Origin: SHZI01 sp041396045
GTDB lineage: Bacteria > Pseudomonadota > Gammaproteobacteria > Steroidobacterales > GCA-2729495
DNA length: 64,000 bases
Direction: 5' to 3'
Assembly (NCBI GenBank): GCA_041396045.1
Contig: JAWKZI010000007.1
Span: 62,001 to 126,000, forward strand
The translations under genes and the position numbers were made by a program. Shown here one piece after another: positions 1 through 9,199 of this stretch; position 1 is the first letter of the stretch; every line of letters begins with the position of its first letter. The notes below the pieces were generated by a model. That model did no database searches, had not been told where the DNA came from, and saw only the letters and a program-made list of their open reading frames with translations.

Positions 1-54
1 GGGACGCCACACACCGCCCGTTGGCCCGTCAGCAAGCCACGAGCAAGTACCGGG

Positions 55-1008
55 CTAGATCCGGAGCGCATGTCCGAATGCTGTGCGATATTCCTGCTGC
101 AGGGATGCGGGTGTGAACTGATGATTCTGCGTACCCCGGTGGGCAATTTTGAGCGAGCCCAGCAGTGCCGCGAGGCGTCCCGCCTCCGGCCACGAGTAAT
201 GGCGGTCGATGCCATGAAGAAGACCGGCGCGATAGGCGTCACCGCAACCAGTGGGGTCCCGGATGGCCGCAGGCTTTACCGCGGGAATGTCGTGCCGTTC
301 ACCACCGGCCCAGATCGTCGAACCTTCAGCGCCACGAGTGACGATCAGCGCCTGTACCCGTGTCGCGAGTTCTGCTTCGCTCCAACCGGTCCGGTCTGTC
401 AACAGCTGTGCTTCGTAACTGTTGACTGCCAGCCAGGTGGCGAGTTCGACGAAGCGCCGCAAATCGCTGCCTTCAAAGGTGGGTAATTGCTGCCCCGGGT
501 CGAAGAGAAACGGCACCCCGGCTGCATGCAGCTGGGCCGCGTGCTCCACCATGCCCCGACTGCCATCCGGCGACACGATGGCCAGTTCAATATTGGCAGC
601 CTTGATGGCTGCCGCATCGGGCACCTCGATGCGGTGTGATTCGTTCATCGCGCCCGGATGAAAAGCCGTGATCTGGTTGTCGTCCAGATCGGTGGTGATG
701 TAGGCCTGTGCCGTCAGCAGACCTTCGATCTCCCGGACCAGATCCAGCTTCAGGCCCAGCCGGTCCAGCCGTACGCGGTATGCGCCGAAATCACTGCCGA
801 CTGTGGCCATGATCAATGGCTCACCACCCAGCAACTTGAGGTTATAGGCGATATTGCCGGCACAGCCGCCAAATTCCCGACGCAATTCCGGCACCAGGAA
901 GGCCACGTTCAGAATATGGATCTGGTCCGGCAGGATGTGCTCCCTGAACCGGCCCTGGAAGACCATGATGTTGTCGTACGCAATAGAGCCACAGATCAGT
1001 GCGGACAA
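55..1008 (-). CDS. PfkB-family carbohydrate/nucleoside kinase
   Basis: Cytoplasmic ribokinase-superfamily sugar or nucleoside kinase of 317 residues. Visible motifs are the first PfkB signature around GGCAGN (residues 47-52) and the second, DPTGCGDAYRAG (251-262), which carries the catalytic Asp (about D257) and the anion hole. The frame is open 32 codons further upstream, but that part lies inside gcvPB. I chose the TTG at 1008 because AGGAGT sits 6 bases ahead of it. The substrate cannot be read from sequence; the overall pattern resembles adenosine-kinase-like members. It starts 4 bases after the gcvPB stop, so it is probably the last gene of the gcv operon. Its link to glycine cleavage is unknown. 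Confidence 0.85.
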   Translation of the reverse strand: MSALICGSIAYDNIMVFQGRFREHILPDQIHILNVAFLVPELRREFGGCAGNIAYNLKLLGGEPLIMATVGSDFGAYRVRLDRLGLKLDLVREIEGLLTAQAYITTDLDDNQITAFHPGAMNESHRIEVPDAAAIKAANIELAIVSPDGSRGMVEHAAQLHAAGVPFLFDPGQQLPTFEGSDLRRFVELATWLAVNSYEAQLLTDRTGWSEAELATRVQALIVTRGAEGSTIWAGGERHDIPAVKPAAIRDPTGCGDAYRAGLLHGIDRHYSWPEAGRLAALLGSLKIAHRGTQNHQFTPASLQQEYRTAFGHALRI

Positions 1009-1012
1009 TAGT

Positions 1013-2515
1013 TCACTCCTGAGGCGTCGGGGGGTTGTTGGATGCTGGCAGATTGACCGGTCGACTCTGCCAGCTGAGATCCAGCTGGCGCGCCGCGCGG
1101 ACATCGTCCAGTCGGCGCACCGGGGTGGTCAGCGGAGCGCGCTTCACTTCCGCCGGATCACGTATGGCCAGATCACGAATGTCGGTCAGCGCCTGGGCAA
1201 AGGCATCCAGCTCCTGCACAGCCTCGGATTCCGTCGGCTCAATAAGTAGGCACTCCGGCACCAGTAACGGGAAATAGGTTGTAGGTGCATGAAAACCGCG
1301 ATCCAGCAGCGCCTTGGCAACATCCATGGCATTCACACCGGTGTCACGGGCCAGATTCTTCAGCGAGATGATGAATTCGTGGCTGGCCCGCCGGGTGGGG
1401 TATGCCACGGTGAATCCTGCTGCCGCCAGGCGCGTCATCAGGTAGTTGGCATTGAGTGCGGCAAAGTCGGATACGCGCCGCATGCCATCGGCACCCAGCA
1501 GTCGCATGTACACATAGGCACGCAGCAGAATGCCGGCATTGCCCATGAAGCCGGACAGCCGGCCAATGGCCTGCGGTCGTTCGCCTTCTGCCAGCCAGCC
1601 GTATCGATCATCACGACGACCCACGATCGGAATCGGCAGGAACGGCTCCAGCCGTTCGTTGGCCGCGACTATTCCGGCGCCAGGCCCGCCACCACCATGA
1701 GGCGTGGAGAAGGTCTTGTGCAGATTGATGTGCATCACGTCGAAACCCATGGCGGCAGGCAATGCGCGGCCCAGAATGGCATTCAGATTCGCACCATCGT
1801 AATAAAGCAAGCCACCTGCGTCGTGTACGACCCTGGCGATCTCGGTGATGCGCCGCTCAAACACTCCGAGTGTCGACGGGTTGGTCAGCATGATCCCGGC
1901 CGTGCGTGGCCCTACGGCCTTGCGCAATGCGTCCACATTCACGTCGCCGTCAGGACCGGTGGGAATCTCGACCACATCGCAACCGCACATCGTCGCCGTG
2001 GCCGGATTCGTGCCGTGGGCAGCATCGGGGACGATGATCTGCGTGCGCTCTGCATCACCGCGCGACAGGTGATAGGCACGAATCATTGCCACACCGGCAA
2101 ACTCGCCCTGGGCGCCTGCCATTGGCGTCAGCGACACACCACTCATGCCAGTCACGGCCTTGAGCATCTGCTGCAGTTCGTAAAGGCACTCCAGAAAACC
2201 CTGCGCATGTGCGGCCGGTTCAAGCGGGTGCCGATCGAGGAAGCCAGGCAACATGGCCAGCTTGTTGGCGGCACGCGGGTTGTACTTCATCGTGCATGAA
2301 CCCAGCGGATAAAAATGGGTGTCAATCGAGAAGTTCAACTGTGACAGGCGCGTGAAGTGCCGAACTACCTGCAGCTCCGAGACCTCCGGCAACAGCGGTA
2401 TCGACGTCCGGATTGCATTGGCCGGCAAGTCGCTGTAGTCGGCCATAACCGCGGGCGCCTGCGATGGTGCGCGTCGGCCGGCTCTGGACACCTCGAAGAT
2501 CAGCGGTTCAGTCAT
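1013..2515 (-). CDS. gcvPB: Glycine dehydrogenase (decarboxylating) subunit 2
   Basis: Second half of the split P protein of the glycine cleavage system. The PLP-dependent enzyme decarboxylates glycine and passes the aminomethyl group to lipoyl-GcvH. The 500-residue product has the PLP-binding lysine in NLHKTFSTPHGGGG and the glycine-rich loop typical of GcvPB. The open frame runs 62 codons further upstream but only over gcvPA; ATG 2515 gives the usual N-terminus, MTEPLIFEVSR. It follows gcvPA by 16 bases. The two-subunit form differs from the single large GcvP of E. coli. Confidence 0.95.
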   Translation of the reverse strand: MTEPLIFEVSRAGRRAPSQAPAVMADYSDLPANAIRTSIPLLPEVSELQVVRHFTRLSQLNFSIDTHFYPLGSCTMKYNPRAANKLAMLPGFLDRHPLEPAAHAQGFLECLYELQQMLKAVTGMSGVSLTPMAGAQGEFAGVAMIRAYHLSRGDAERTQIIVPDAAHGTNPATATMCGCDVVEIPTGPDGDVNVDALRKAVGPRTAGIMLTNPSTLGVFERRITEIARVVHDAGGLLYYDGANLNAILGRALPAAMGFDVMHINLHKTFSTPHGGGGPGAGIVAANERLEPFLPIPIVGRRDDRYGWLAEGERPQAIGRLSGFMGNAGILLRAYVYMRLLGADGMRRVSDFAALNANYLMTRLAAAGFTVAYPTRRASHEFIISLKNLARDTGVNAMDVAKALLDRGFHAPTTYFPLLVPECLLIEPTESEAVQELDAFAQALTDIRDLAIRDPAEVKRAPLTTPVRRLDDVRAARQLDLSWQSRPVNLPASNNPPTPQE

Positions 2516-2531
2516 TGATGTACAGCCTGCA

Positions 2532-3896
2532 TCAGGCGGCAACCGGCACGCCCAGAACATCGGCAAGCGCCTGGCGATAGTGCTCGATGTCGACGGCGCT
2601 GCGTAACTCGGTGGCGCAGACCAGAAGCGCATGCCCCAACTCGGGAAAATCTGCTGACAGGTCGAAGCCACCGAGGATGCCGGCAGCCGCAAGCTGATCA
2701 AGGACGGGTGCCACAGCCTTCGGCAGGCTCAGCACCGCTTCATGAAAACAGGCACCCGTCGGGCCCGTAACGCCATCCAGGCTGCTAAGCGATGCGATCA
2801 GGTCACGCGTGTTCGCATGACACCGGGCTGCGACGCGACGCAGGCCCTCGCTCCCAAGCAGGGAGAGGTAGATCGTGGCTGCGGTCACCATCAGGCCCTG
2901 ATTCGTGCAGATGTTCGAGGTCGCCTTTGAGCGCCGGATGTGCTGCTCACGAGCCTGCAGCGTCAGCGTGAAGCCGGGCCGACCTTCCACGTCGAGCGTA
3001 CCGCCGACGATACGGCCGGGCATCTGGCGAACCAATGCCTGCTTGCAGGTCAGGAAGCCGAAATAGGGCCCCCCTGAACTCAAGGGAATGCCAAGCGGCT
3101 GACCTTCGCCGCAGGCTATGTCGGCACTCTTGCCCCCCCATTCACCAGGCGCCTTCAGCAGGGCCAGGGCCGTGGGATTGCAGACAGCGATGACCAGCAT
3201 GCCGCGCTCATGCGCCCAGTCGGTGAGTTCATCTACCGGCTCGAGGCCCCCCAGAAAATTTGGCCATGGAATGCAAATCGCGGCAAAGTTTTCGCCATCA
3301 AGGGCGGCCAATGCCGAGAGATCCGAGCGACCCTCCACGGCGGCAAGCTCGACCAGTTCGATGTTCTGACCGGTCAGCATTGCACGTGCCACCTTCTTCC
3401 AGACCGGATTCAGATAGCGTGGCACCAGAATGCGACGGCTTCCGGTCTGACGCGTGGCACGAACTGCCATCAGGCAGGACTCTGCGAACGCTGTCGCACC
3501 GTCATACAGGGAAGCATTGGATACATCGAGTCCAGTGAGTCCGGCGAGCATCGACTGGTACTCGTAGATCAGCTGCAAGGTTCCTTGACTGGCCTCCGCC
3601 TGATAAGGCGTATAGGCACTGTAGAACTCGCCCCGGGTCGCGATCTCCCACACCGCTGCCGGAATGTGGTGTTCGTAGGCCCCCGCACCCAGAAAGCACA
3701 CACTCGTTGCGTTTCGCCCGGCCCGCTCCTTCATGAGGCGGGTAATTCCGGCTTCGCTCAGGCCGGCTGGAACGTCAGGCAGGCCGCTGATCGTCAGGCT
3801 TGCGGGTATCTCGTCGAAGAGTTGATCGATGTCAGAGACACCGATCGCATCGAGCATCGCCGCGATTTCGTCGCTTGTATGAGGAATGAAAGGCAC
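2532..3896 (-). CDS. gcvPA: Glycine dehydrogenase (decarboxylating) subunit 1
   Basis: First half of the split glycine decarboxylase, which forms a heterotetramer with GcvPB. The product has 454 residues, the usual size. The N-terminus, FIPHTSDEIAAML, is typical of GcvPA and fixes the start near GTG 3896. That codon has no strong Shine-Dalgarno sequence and lies 13 bases after the gcvH stop. Upstream in-frame codons overlap gcvH and are not convincing. The family function is well known; the start is the only uncertainty. Confidence 0.94.
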   Translation of the reverse strand: MPFIPHTSDEIAAMLDAIGVSDIDQLFDEIPASLTISGLPDVPAGLSEAGITRLMKERAGRNATSVCFLGAGAYEHHIPAAVWEIATRGEFYSAYTPYQAEASQGTLQLIYEYQSMLAGLTGLDVSNASLYDGATAFAESCLMAVRATRQTGSRRILVPRYLNPVWKKVARAMLTGQNIELVELAAVEGRSDLSALAALDGENFAAICIPWPNFLGGLEPVDELTDWAHERGMLVIAVCNPTALALLKAPGEWGGKSADIACGEGQPLGIPLSSGGPYFGFLTCKQALVRQMPGRIVGGTLDVEGRPGFTLTLQAREQHIRRSKATSNICTNQGLMVTAATIYLSLLGSEGLRRVAARCHANTRDLIASLSSLDGVTGPTGACFHEAVLSLPKAVAPVLDQLAAAGILGGFDLSADFPELGHALLVCATELRSAVDIEHYRQALADVLGVPVAA

Positions 3897-3909
3897 CGCG
3901 GCCGCCGTT

Positions 3910-4302
3910 TCAGTCTTCTGCGGCAAGCAGGTCGCTGTACGCAGCGGCGTCCAGCAAACCATCCAGTTGACTGGCATCAGTCAACTGCAACCGCACCAGC
4001 CAGCCGTCACCGTAGGCATCGGTGTTGACGAGTTCAGGCCGGGCTGTCAGCGCCGGATTGACCTCACGCACCGTGCCGTCCAGCGGCGCGTACACATCAG
4101 AGGCAGCCTTGGTGGACTCCACCACAGCCATGGCATCGCCGACGGCCAGCACACGACCGGCTTCGGGCAGTTCCACATAGACGAGTTCGCCCAGTTGTTG
4201 CTGCGCGTGGTCAGTGATACCGACTACCGCAGTGCCGTCTGGTTCACGGCGCACCCACTCGTGTTCGATCGTAAACCGAAGATTGCCGGGAACGTCACTC
4301 AT
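3910..4302 (-). CDS. gcvH: Glycine cleavage system H protein
   Basis: Lipoyl carrier protein that shuttles the aminomethyl group from P protein to T protein and is re-oxidised by L protein. The 130-residue product shows the lipoylation site, Lys65 in the ESTKAASD motif, and the family start RFTIEHEWVR. It sits between gcvT (17 bases upstream) and gcvPA (13 bases downstream), consistent with one transcript. The lipoamide dehydrogenase (L protein) is not in this window. Confidence 0.96.
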   Translation of the reverse strand: MSDVPGNLRFTIEHEWVRREPDGTAVVGITDHAQQQLGELVYVELPEAGRVLAVGDAMAVVESTKAASDVYAPLDGTVREVNPALTARPELVNTDAYGDGWLVRLQLTDASQLDGLLDAAAYSDLLAAED

Positions 4303-4319
4303 CGTCGCGATTCCTGCTA

Positions 4320-5402
4320 CTAAACCAAAATCTTGCCGCGGCGTACGAACGGCGGGCGCACAATGCGCGCTGCACGCAGACTGCCACGGATCTCAACCTG
4401 GCATGGACCTTCTGCCGCCACTGGCACGCGGGCCAGGGCCACCGACCGTTCCATGGTTGGTGAGAATCCACCGCTGGTGATCACGCCTTCACCGGCCGGG
4501 GTGAGTACCCGCTGGCCGTGACGCATGATACCGCGATCCTCCAGCACCAGTCCGGTCAACTTTTCCGTCACACCCGCCGCGCGCTGCTGCTCCAGCGCAG
4601 CGCGACCGCGGAAATCGCGATCGGCTGGTTCAAAGGCGACCGTCCAGCCCAGGCCGGACGTCAGAGGCGACGTGCCGGCGTCCATATCCTGACCGTAAAG
4701 GTTGAGCGCAGCCTCCAACCTCAATGTATCGCGAGCGCCCAGACCACAGCGTATCGCACCCGCATCTGTCAGCGCGTTCCATAATTCCAGGCCGGCTGGA
4801 ATCGGTAGCATCACTTCAAAGCCATCTTCGCCGGTATAGCCCGTGCGTGCCACGAACAGTTCATCGCCTGGCAGTGCTTCGAAGGGTTTCAGCGCGAGCA
4901 CGCCAGCTCTCACGGTCTCCGGCAACAAGGCTGCCATCTGGCGGCGCGCGTCCGGGCCCTGCACAGCCAGCATCAGCAGCTTGTCACGATGGCGCAGCAC
5001 AATGTCGTCCCGGTCGGCTACCCGGGTCATCCAGGCAAGGTCCTGGGTACGTGTGGCAGCGTTAACCACAAGACGGTAACGGTCATCGCCGGTCCAATAC
5101 ACGATCAGGTCGTCAACGATGCCACCCGTGTCATTGAGCATGCAGCTATAGAGCCCCTGCCCGGGTTGTTTGAGCCTGGCGATATCGTTGGCCAGCAACC
5201 GGCCCAGAAACGCCTTGGCGCCCGGCCCTACAACATCAACGACCGTCATGTGCGATACATCGAAGATGCCCCACGCCTGGCGCACTGCGTGATGCTCGGT
5301 CAGGGCTGATCCGTAGTGCAGCGGCATCTCCCATCCGCCGAAATCGACCATCCTGGCGCCAGCAGCAACGTGTGCTGCATGCAGGGGTGTATTGAGTCCC
5401 AT
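4320..5402 (-). CDS. gcvT: Aminomethyltransferase (glycine cleavage T protein)
   Basis: Transfers the methylene group from aminomethyl-lipoyl-GcvH to tetrahydrofolate, releasing ammonia. The product has 360 residues (E. coli 364) and starts MGLNTPLHAAH. The frame is open 18 codons upstream, but ATG 5402 has a good AGGGG sequence about 10 bases ahead. The N-terminal folate-binding core motifs FGGWEMPLHYG and FDVSHM are intact. Only 56 bases separate it from the preceding ATP-grasp gene, so there is no room for a glycine riboswitch. Confidence 0.95.
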   Translation of the reverse strand: MGLNTPLHAAHVAAGARMVDFGGWEMPLHYGSALTEHHAVRQAWGIFDVSHMTVVDVVGPGAKAFLGRLLANDIARLKQPGQGLYSCMLNDTGGIVDDLIVYWTGDDRYRLVVNAATRTQDLAWMTRVADRDDIVLRHRDKLLMLAVQGPDARRQMAALLPETVRAGVLALKPFEALPGDELFVARTGYTGEDGFEVMLPIPAGLELWNALTDAGAIRCGLGARDTLRLEAALNLYGQDMDAGTSPLTSGLGWTVAFEPADRDFRGRAALEQQRAAGVTEKLTGLVLEDRGIMRHGQRVLTPAGEGVITSGGFSPTMERSVALARVPVAAEGPCQVEIRGSLRAARIVRPPFVRRGKILV

Positions 5403-5458
5403 GTTGCGAATTCCCCTTTCGCTCGAATCGGAGTTCGATATGTCGGCGGTGACCAATG

Positions 5459-6421
5459 TCAGTTCAGTGCCGGGGCTGAGGTGGCCAGCGTATCAATGGC
5501 AAAGGCCACCCGGTCGTCAACTGAAGCACCCGCTTCCTGCGCATTGACCAGAGCCAGCCGCGAACGCAGGCCACAGCGGTTGGCAATCTGGATATTCAGG
5601 CCAGGACGTGCGTTCAGTTCCAGCAACATGGGCCCCTTGTCCCGATCGAGCACAATGTCGACGCCGATATATCCGAGCCCGGTCAGTTCGTAACAGCGGG
5701 CAGCAAACTGCAGCAAATAGTGCCATCTGGGGATCTGCAGGCCGGCGATGATGGCACCGGTATCAGGATGTTCCGTCACGCTGGAATTGCCGACTACACC
5801 ATGGGTGGTGAGCCCAGTTGCCAGATGAATACCGGCGCCCACGGCGCCCTGATGCAGATTGGCCTTGCCCTGTGAGTTACGGGTCGGCAGCCGCACCATG
5901 CCCATCACCGGATAGCCCCGAAACACGATCACCCGGATATCCGGCACCCCCCGGAAAGCATGTTCGGCAAAGGTGCTGTCGAACTTTACGCAGTATTCGA
6001 TCAGGGCCACATCCCGATTGCCGCCCAGACTGTACTGGCCGCTCAGGATGTTCGACAAATGATGTTCGATGTCGTCCTCGCCCATCAACGTGCCATCAAC
6101 CAGCCGATAGACATTCGTTTCCTTGACGCGTGTTGAAACGACGAGAATCCCGTCGCCACCCGAGCCGTGCGCCGGCTTCACGACAAAGTCGCGCCGTCCG
6201 GCCAGCATCCGGGGCAGGTCCCGGACTTCCCGGTGGCTTTTAATCACGCCATAGAGCTCCGGTACCGGTAGCCCGGCCGGCAGTGCCAGGTTCTTGGTGG
6301 CAAGTTTGTCGTCGACCAACGGATACAGGCGTCGGGGGTTGTAGCGCATGATGTAGTCGCAATTGCGCTCATTGAGTCCGAGCACTCCGTTGCGTTCAAG
6401 CATGCGGATCCTGTTGAACAT
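5459..6421 (-). CDS. RimK-related alpha-L-glutamate ligase-like ATP-grasp protein
   Basis: ATP-grasp protein of 320 residues resembling the TIGR02291 group, which is distantly related to RimK, the enzyme that adds glutamates to ribosomal protein S6. Visible ATP-grasp features are FVVKPAHGSGGDGI (nucleotide-binding strand and glycine loop) and LLELNARPGLNIQ (metal-binding E/N region near the C-terminus). ATG 6421 shares one base with the stop of the transglutaminase-like gene (TGATG), so the two are probably translationally coupled. Earlier in-frame codons lie inside that gene. The family is known for this pairing, but the acceptor substrate is not established. Amino-acid ligation to a peptide or protein is an inference from fold only. 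Confidence 0.85.
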   Translation of the reverse strand: MFNRIRMLERNGVLGLNERNCDYIMRYNPRRLYPLVDDKLATKNLALPAGLPVPELYGVIKSHREVRDLPRMLAGRRDFVVKPAHGSGGDGILVVSTRVKETNVYRLVDGTLMGEDDIEHHLSNILSGQYSLGGNRDVALIEYCVKFDSTFAEHAFRGVPDIRVIVFRGYPVMGMVRLPTRNSQGKANLHQGAVGAGIHLATGLTTHGVVGNSSVTEHPDTGAIIAGLQIPRWHYLLQFAARCYELTGLGYIGVDIVLDRDKGPMLLELNARPGLNIQIANRCGLRSRLALVNAQEAGASVDDRVAFAIDTLATSAPALN

Positions 6422-7953
6422 CAGGCTTTGGGCGCTGCCAGTGCCCTGAACCGGATGAGTTCCAGCAGTCGGTACCCACTGTATCTGCCCAGCAGCAAGC
6501 AGATCGCCAGCACCCACAGCAGCAGCTCCGGAAAGACAAAAAACAGATGCTTCAATACATCGGCTTCCATGACCCCGTAGCAGATCGACGCCACCATGAG
6601 GCTGCCCACACCCTGCTGAATGGCCTCGGTCGGCCCCCGCTCTTCCCAGACGATCGACATACGCTCGATCGTCATCGTCAGAATCACCATCGGGAACAGG
6701 CCGACTGACAGCGCCATGTCGATCCCGAGTTGATGGCTGACGATGCTGATTATCGCCATCAGCATCACGACAATGATCAGGACTGCCGCCAGCCGGGGCA
6801 CCAGCAGCAGGCGCAACTGTTCCATGAAAAACCGGAACAGTAGCCCCAGCGCCACCACCAGTGAGAACAGGACTACGCCGGCGACCAGCTGGGTTTCCCG
6901 AAAGGCCAATGCGACCAGTACCGGCATGAAAGTACCGAAAGTCGTAATACCAACGACGTTACGCAGTATGACGACCACCAACGCCCCCAGCGGAATCATC
7001 AACAGTACGGCGTATACGGCCTGCATCTGAATCGGCAGCGAGAACAGCGAGAAATCGGCAATGCGTGACTGAACTGTCTCCGCGCGACGCTCCGCCACCA
7101 GCACTGGATCGGCTTCATTGCGCTGCACCGAAAAGGTGATGTCCGGCTTGTCGCCACCATCCATCGAGAACAGGGGCTCGTCTCCCCGCCACCAGATCAG
7201 GAAATTCTCCGGCAGGCTCTGCGCACCCGTGGCCGGGTCAAAGTACAGCCAGCGATCACCATCGTGAACTTCCAGCCAGGGCTGGATGTGTGCTTCGCGC
7301 TCCCTGTCTACCAGCGCAAGACCCCTGATCAGCCGTGCCGGAATCTGCGCGGCCGCCAGAACAACGATTGCTGTGCGGGCTCTGGCCAGCGGGTCGGTGG
7401 AGCCATCCAGCAGCAGATTGACGTTCTGGTCACGGGAGGACTGGCCAAGGCGCTTCAACAGTTCTACGGTAAACGACGCCGGGTCGGCCGACTGCGCCTG
7501 CACTGCCTTGACGATTTCCTCTACCGCGATTTGGATGCCGCCATCCAGCCTGGGTGGTGGCGGGAACGGCGGGATCGTGTCGTTCTCCATCCGGCGCGGA
7601 TCCTTGTAGACCACTGCCCGGTAATAGAAGGTCTGCGGGCCCTTGGCCCGGCGAATTGCCCACTGCACCTGTCGCCCGCCCGGCACATAACGGGTGGTAA
7701 AGCCAAAGCCACGGGAAACGAAGTTTTCGTCCAGCATCGCAAAGCCCGGCGTCAGCCCGGGAATATGCAGGGTTGCCTTGAGCGGCATCGCGCGGTCACC
7801 GGCATCCAGCTTTATGGTTGTTTCGACGGTCCAGATGCGGGTCTCGTCAGCGGGCAACAGCGGATAGCCGAGATCAAGCCACTTGTAGAGGAAGATGGAG
7901 CCGCCGATGACGAACAGCGCGAAGGCGAATGCCCATACCTTATAGCGCTGCAT
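6421..7953 (-). CDS. Inactive transglutaminase fused to seven transmembrane helices
   Basis: Inner-membrane protein of 510 residues. One N-terminal helix (about residues 8-26) is followed by a periplasmic part (about 27-310) with a transglutaminase-like core, then a hydrophobic C-terminal half with about seven helices (about 315-500). In the core, HIQPWLEVHDG and YFDPATG keep positions like the His and Asp of the catalytic triad. The segment where the nucleophilic Cys should be reads ARARTAIVVLAAAQIPARL and has none, so I call it catalytically inactive. It overlaps the ubiI-like gene by 14 bases and the ATP-grasp gene by one base. Such pairs often travel with a RimB-like/retropepsin-type protease, which is absent from this window. 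Confidence 0.87.
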   Translation of the reverse strand: MQRYKVWAFAFALFVIGGSIFLYKWLDLGYPLLPADETRIWTVETTIKLDAGDRAMPLKATLHIPGLTPGFAMLDENFVSRGFGFTTRYVPGGRQVQWAIRRAKGPQTFYYRAVVYKDPRRMENDTIPPFPPPPRLDGGIQIAVEEIVKAVQAQSADPASFTVELLKRLGQSSRDQNVNLLLDGSTDPLARARTAIVVLAAAQIPARLIRGLALVDREREAHIQPWLEVHDGDRWLYFDPATGAQSLPENFLIWWRGDEPLFSMDGGDKPDITFSVQRNEADPVLVAERRAETVQSRIADFSLFSLPIQMQAVYAVLLMIPLGALVVVILRNVVGITTFGTFMPVLVALAFRETQLVAGVVLFSLVVALGLLFRFFMEQLRLLLVPRLAAVLIIVVMLMAIISIVSHQLGIDMALSVGLFPMVILTMTIERMSIVWEERGPTEAIQQGVGSLMVASICYGVMEADVLKHLFFVFPELLLWVLAICLLLGRYSGYRLLELIRFRALAAPKA

Positions 7954-9199
7954 GGTGCTCCCACGTGCCCGTCGCAGCCGATCCGGCCGCCTGCGCAGCC
8001 AGCCAGCGCTTCAGCGGCGGCAAGCGATCCACGGCACCCATGCCGGCGGCGGCCATGCCTGCCAATATCGTTGAATCGCTGGTAAACATCCGGTGCAAGC
8101 CCTCCATTGTCGCCATCGTCAGCAGATTTGCCCCCTTGCGTCGTCTTTCATAACGGCGCAGCACCAACGCATCACCAGGATCAGCCAGCGAACCCGCCTG
8201 CAAATGAGCGGCCAGGATGTCGGCCAGCGCCGCAGCATCCAGTAGTCCCTGATTGATGCCCTGACCCGCCAAAGGATGAATCCGGTGGGCCGCGTCGCCG
8301 ATCAGTGCGAATCGCGCGCCAGTGTAACGATGGGTGTGTCGGGCAGCCAGCGGAAAGGCGATGCGCCGTGTCGTCAGCTTGAGTTCGCCCAGCACATGGC
8401 CAGTGGCCGCGCTGAGGCGCGTGCCGAAATCGGCGTCGGACAGCGCCATCAATGTCTGGGCCTCCGCCTCGAAGCACGACCAGACAATCGACGAGCGACC
8501 ATCAGCCAGCGGCAGCAGGGCTACCGGGCCGGTGCTCAGAAAGCGTTGCCACGCCGTGCGCTCATGATTCCGCTCGCTACTGACATGGGCCACGATGGCC
8601 GACTGACGGTAGTCCCGGCCGGTGGAGGGCACCCGCAGCTGTTCACGTACCCAGGAGTCTGCGCCATCTGCACCGACCAGCAATCGCGTCGCAATGGTCG
8701 TGCCATCTTCGAAGTGGACAACCATGGCATCGGGTTGCACATCCAGTGCTACCGGTAGCTGATTGGTGATTCGCGCTGCCGACGCTTGCGCGGGGCTGCA
8801 CACCTCCCGCCAGCGGTTCCAGAGCCCGGTCCGCAGCCAGTCATGCTCGACGATATGACCCAGCTCCGGCAGACCCTGGTCGGCAGCATCAAAGCCAATA
8901 CTCCCGGATCCATGGGGCGTGCCGCCAGCCGACCAGATACGCATGCGCTCATACGCGCCAGCACGCCCTGGAGGCAGGCGGGACCACGCACCGGCTCTTT
9001 CCAGGATCGATCGTGGCCCTGGCGCAATGGCGAATACGCGCAGATCCGCTTCCGCATCGGCAGACAACGGTTTCGGTGGGTGGGCCTCGACGACGCCGAT
9101 ACGCAGGTGGTCGGATGTCAGGGATCGCAGCAGATTGGCGCAGGCAAGACCTGCGACGCCGCCACCGATGATCAATACGTCGCAGTCGATCTCCGTCAT
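7940..9199 (-). CDS. UbiH/UbiF/VisC-family FAD-dependent hydroxylase (UbiI-like)
   Basis: Flavoprotein monooxygenase of 419 residues, probably a ubiquinone ring hydroxylase at the membrane. The N-terminal FAD motif is DVLIIGGGVAGLACANLL. The C-terminal motif IGDAAHRIHPLAGQGIN has the Gly-Asp that binds the FAD ribose. Its position after ubiH and pepP matches ubiI (visC) of E. coli, which does the C5 hydroxylation. Specific regiochemistry cannot be read from sequence, so no symbol is given. It overlaps ubiH by 4 bases (ATGA) and the next gene by 14. Confidence 0.88.
   Translation of the reverse strand: MTEIDCDVLIIGGGVAGLACANLLRSLTSDHLRIGVVEAHPPKPLSADAEADLRVFAIAPGPRSILERAGAWSRLPPGRAGAYERMRIWSAGGTPHGSGSIGFDAADQGLPELGHIVEHDWLRTGLWNRWREVCSPAQASAARITNQLPVALDVQPDAMVVHFEDGTTIATRLLVGADGADSWVREQLRVPSTGRDYRQSAIVAHVSSERNHERTAWQRFLSTGPVALLPLADGRSSIVWSCFEAEAQTLMALSDADFGTRLSAATGHVLGELKLTTRRIAFPLAARHTHRYTGARFALIGDAAHRIHPLAGQGINQGLLDAAALADILAAHLQAGSLADPGDALVLRRYERRRKGANLLTMATMEGLHRMFTSDSTILAGMAAAGMGAVDRLPPLKRWLAAQAAGSAATGTWEHHAAL

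Noticed and set aside
1289..2299. 336-codon open frame on the plus strand opposite gcvPB
   Set aside because: Antisense shadow with biased composition; the minus strand encodes an unmistakable gcvPB.
5403..5458. Possible glycine riboswitch ahead of gcvT
   Set aside because: Only 56 bases lie between gcvT and the upstream gene, too few for the tandem aptamer, and no matching conserved core is seen.
8181..8477. Short minus-strand frame inside the ubiI-like gene
   Set aside because: Out-of-frame shadow of the hydroxylase with low-complexity Gly/Arg composition.
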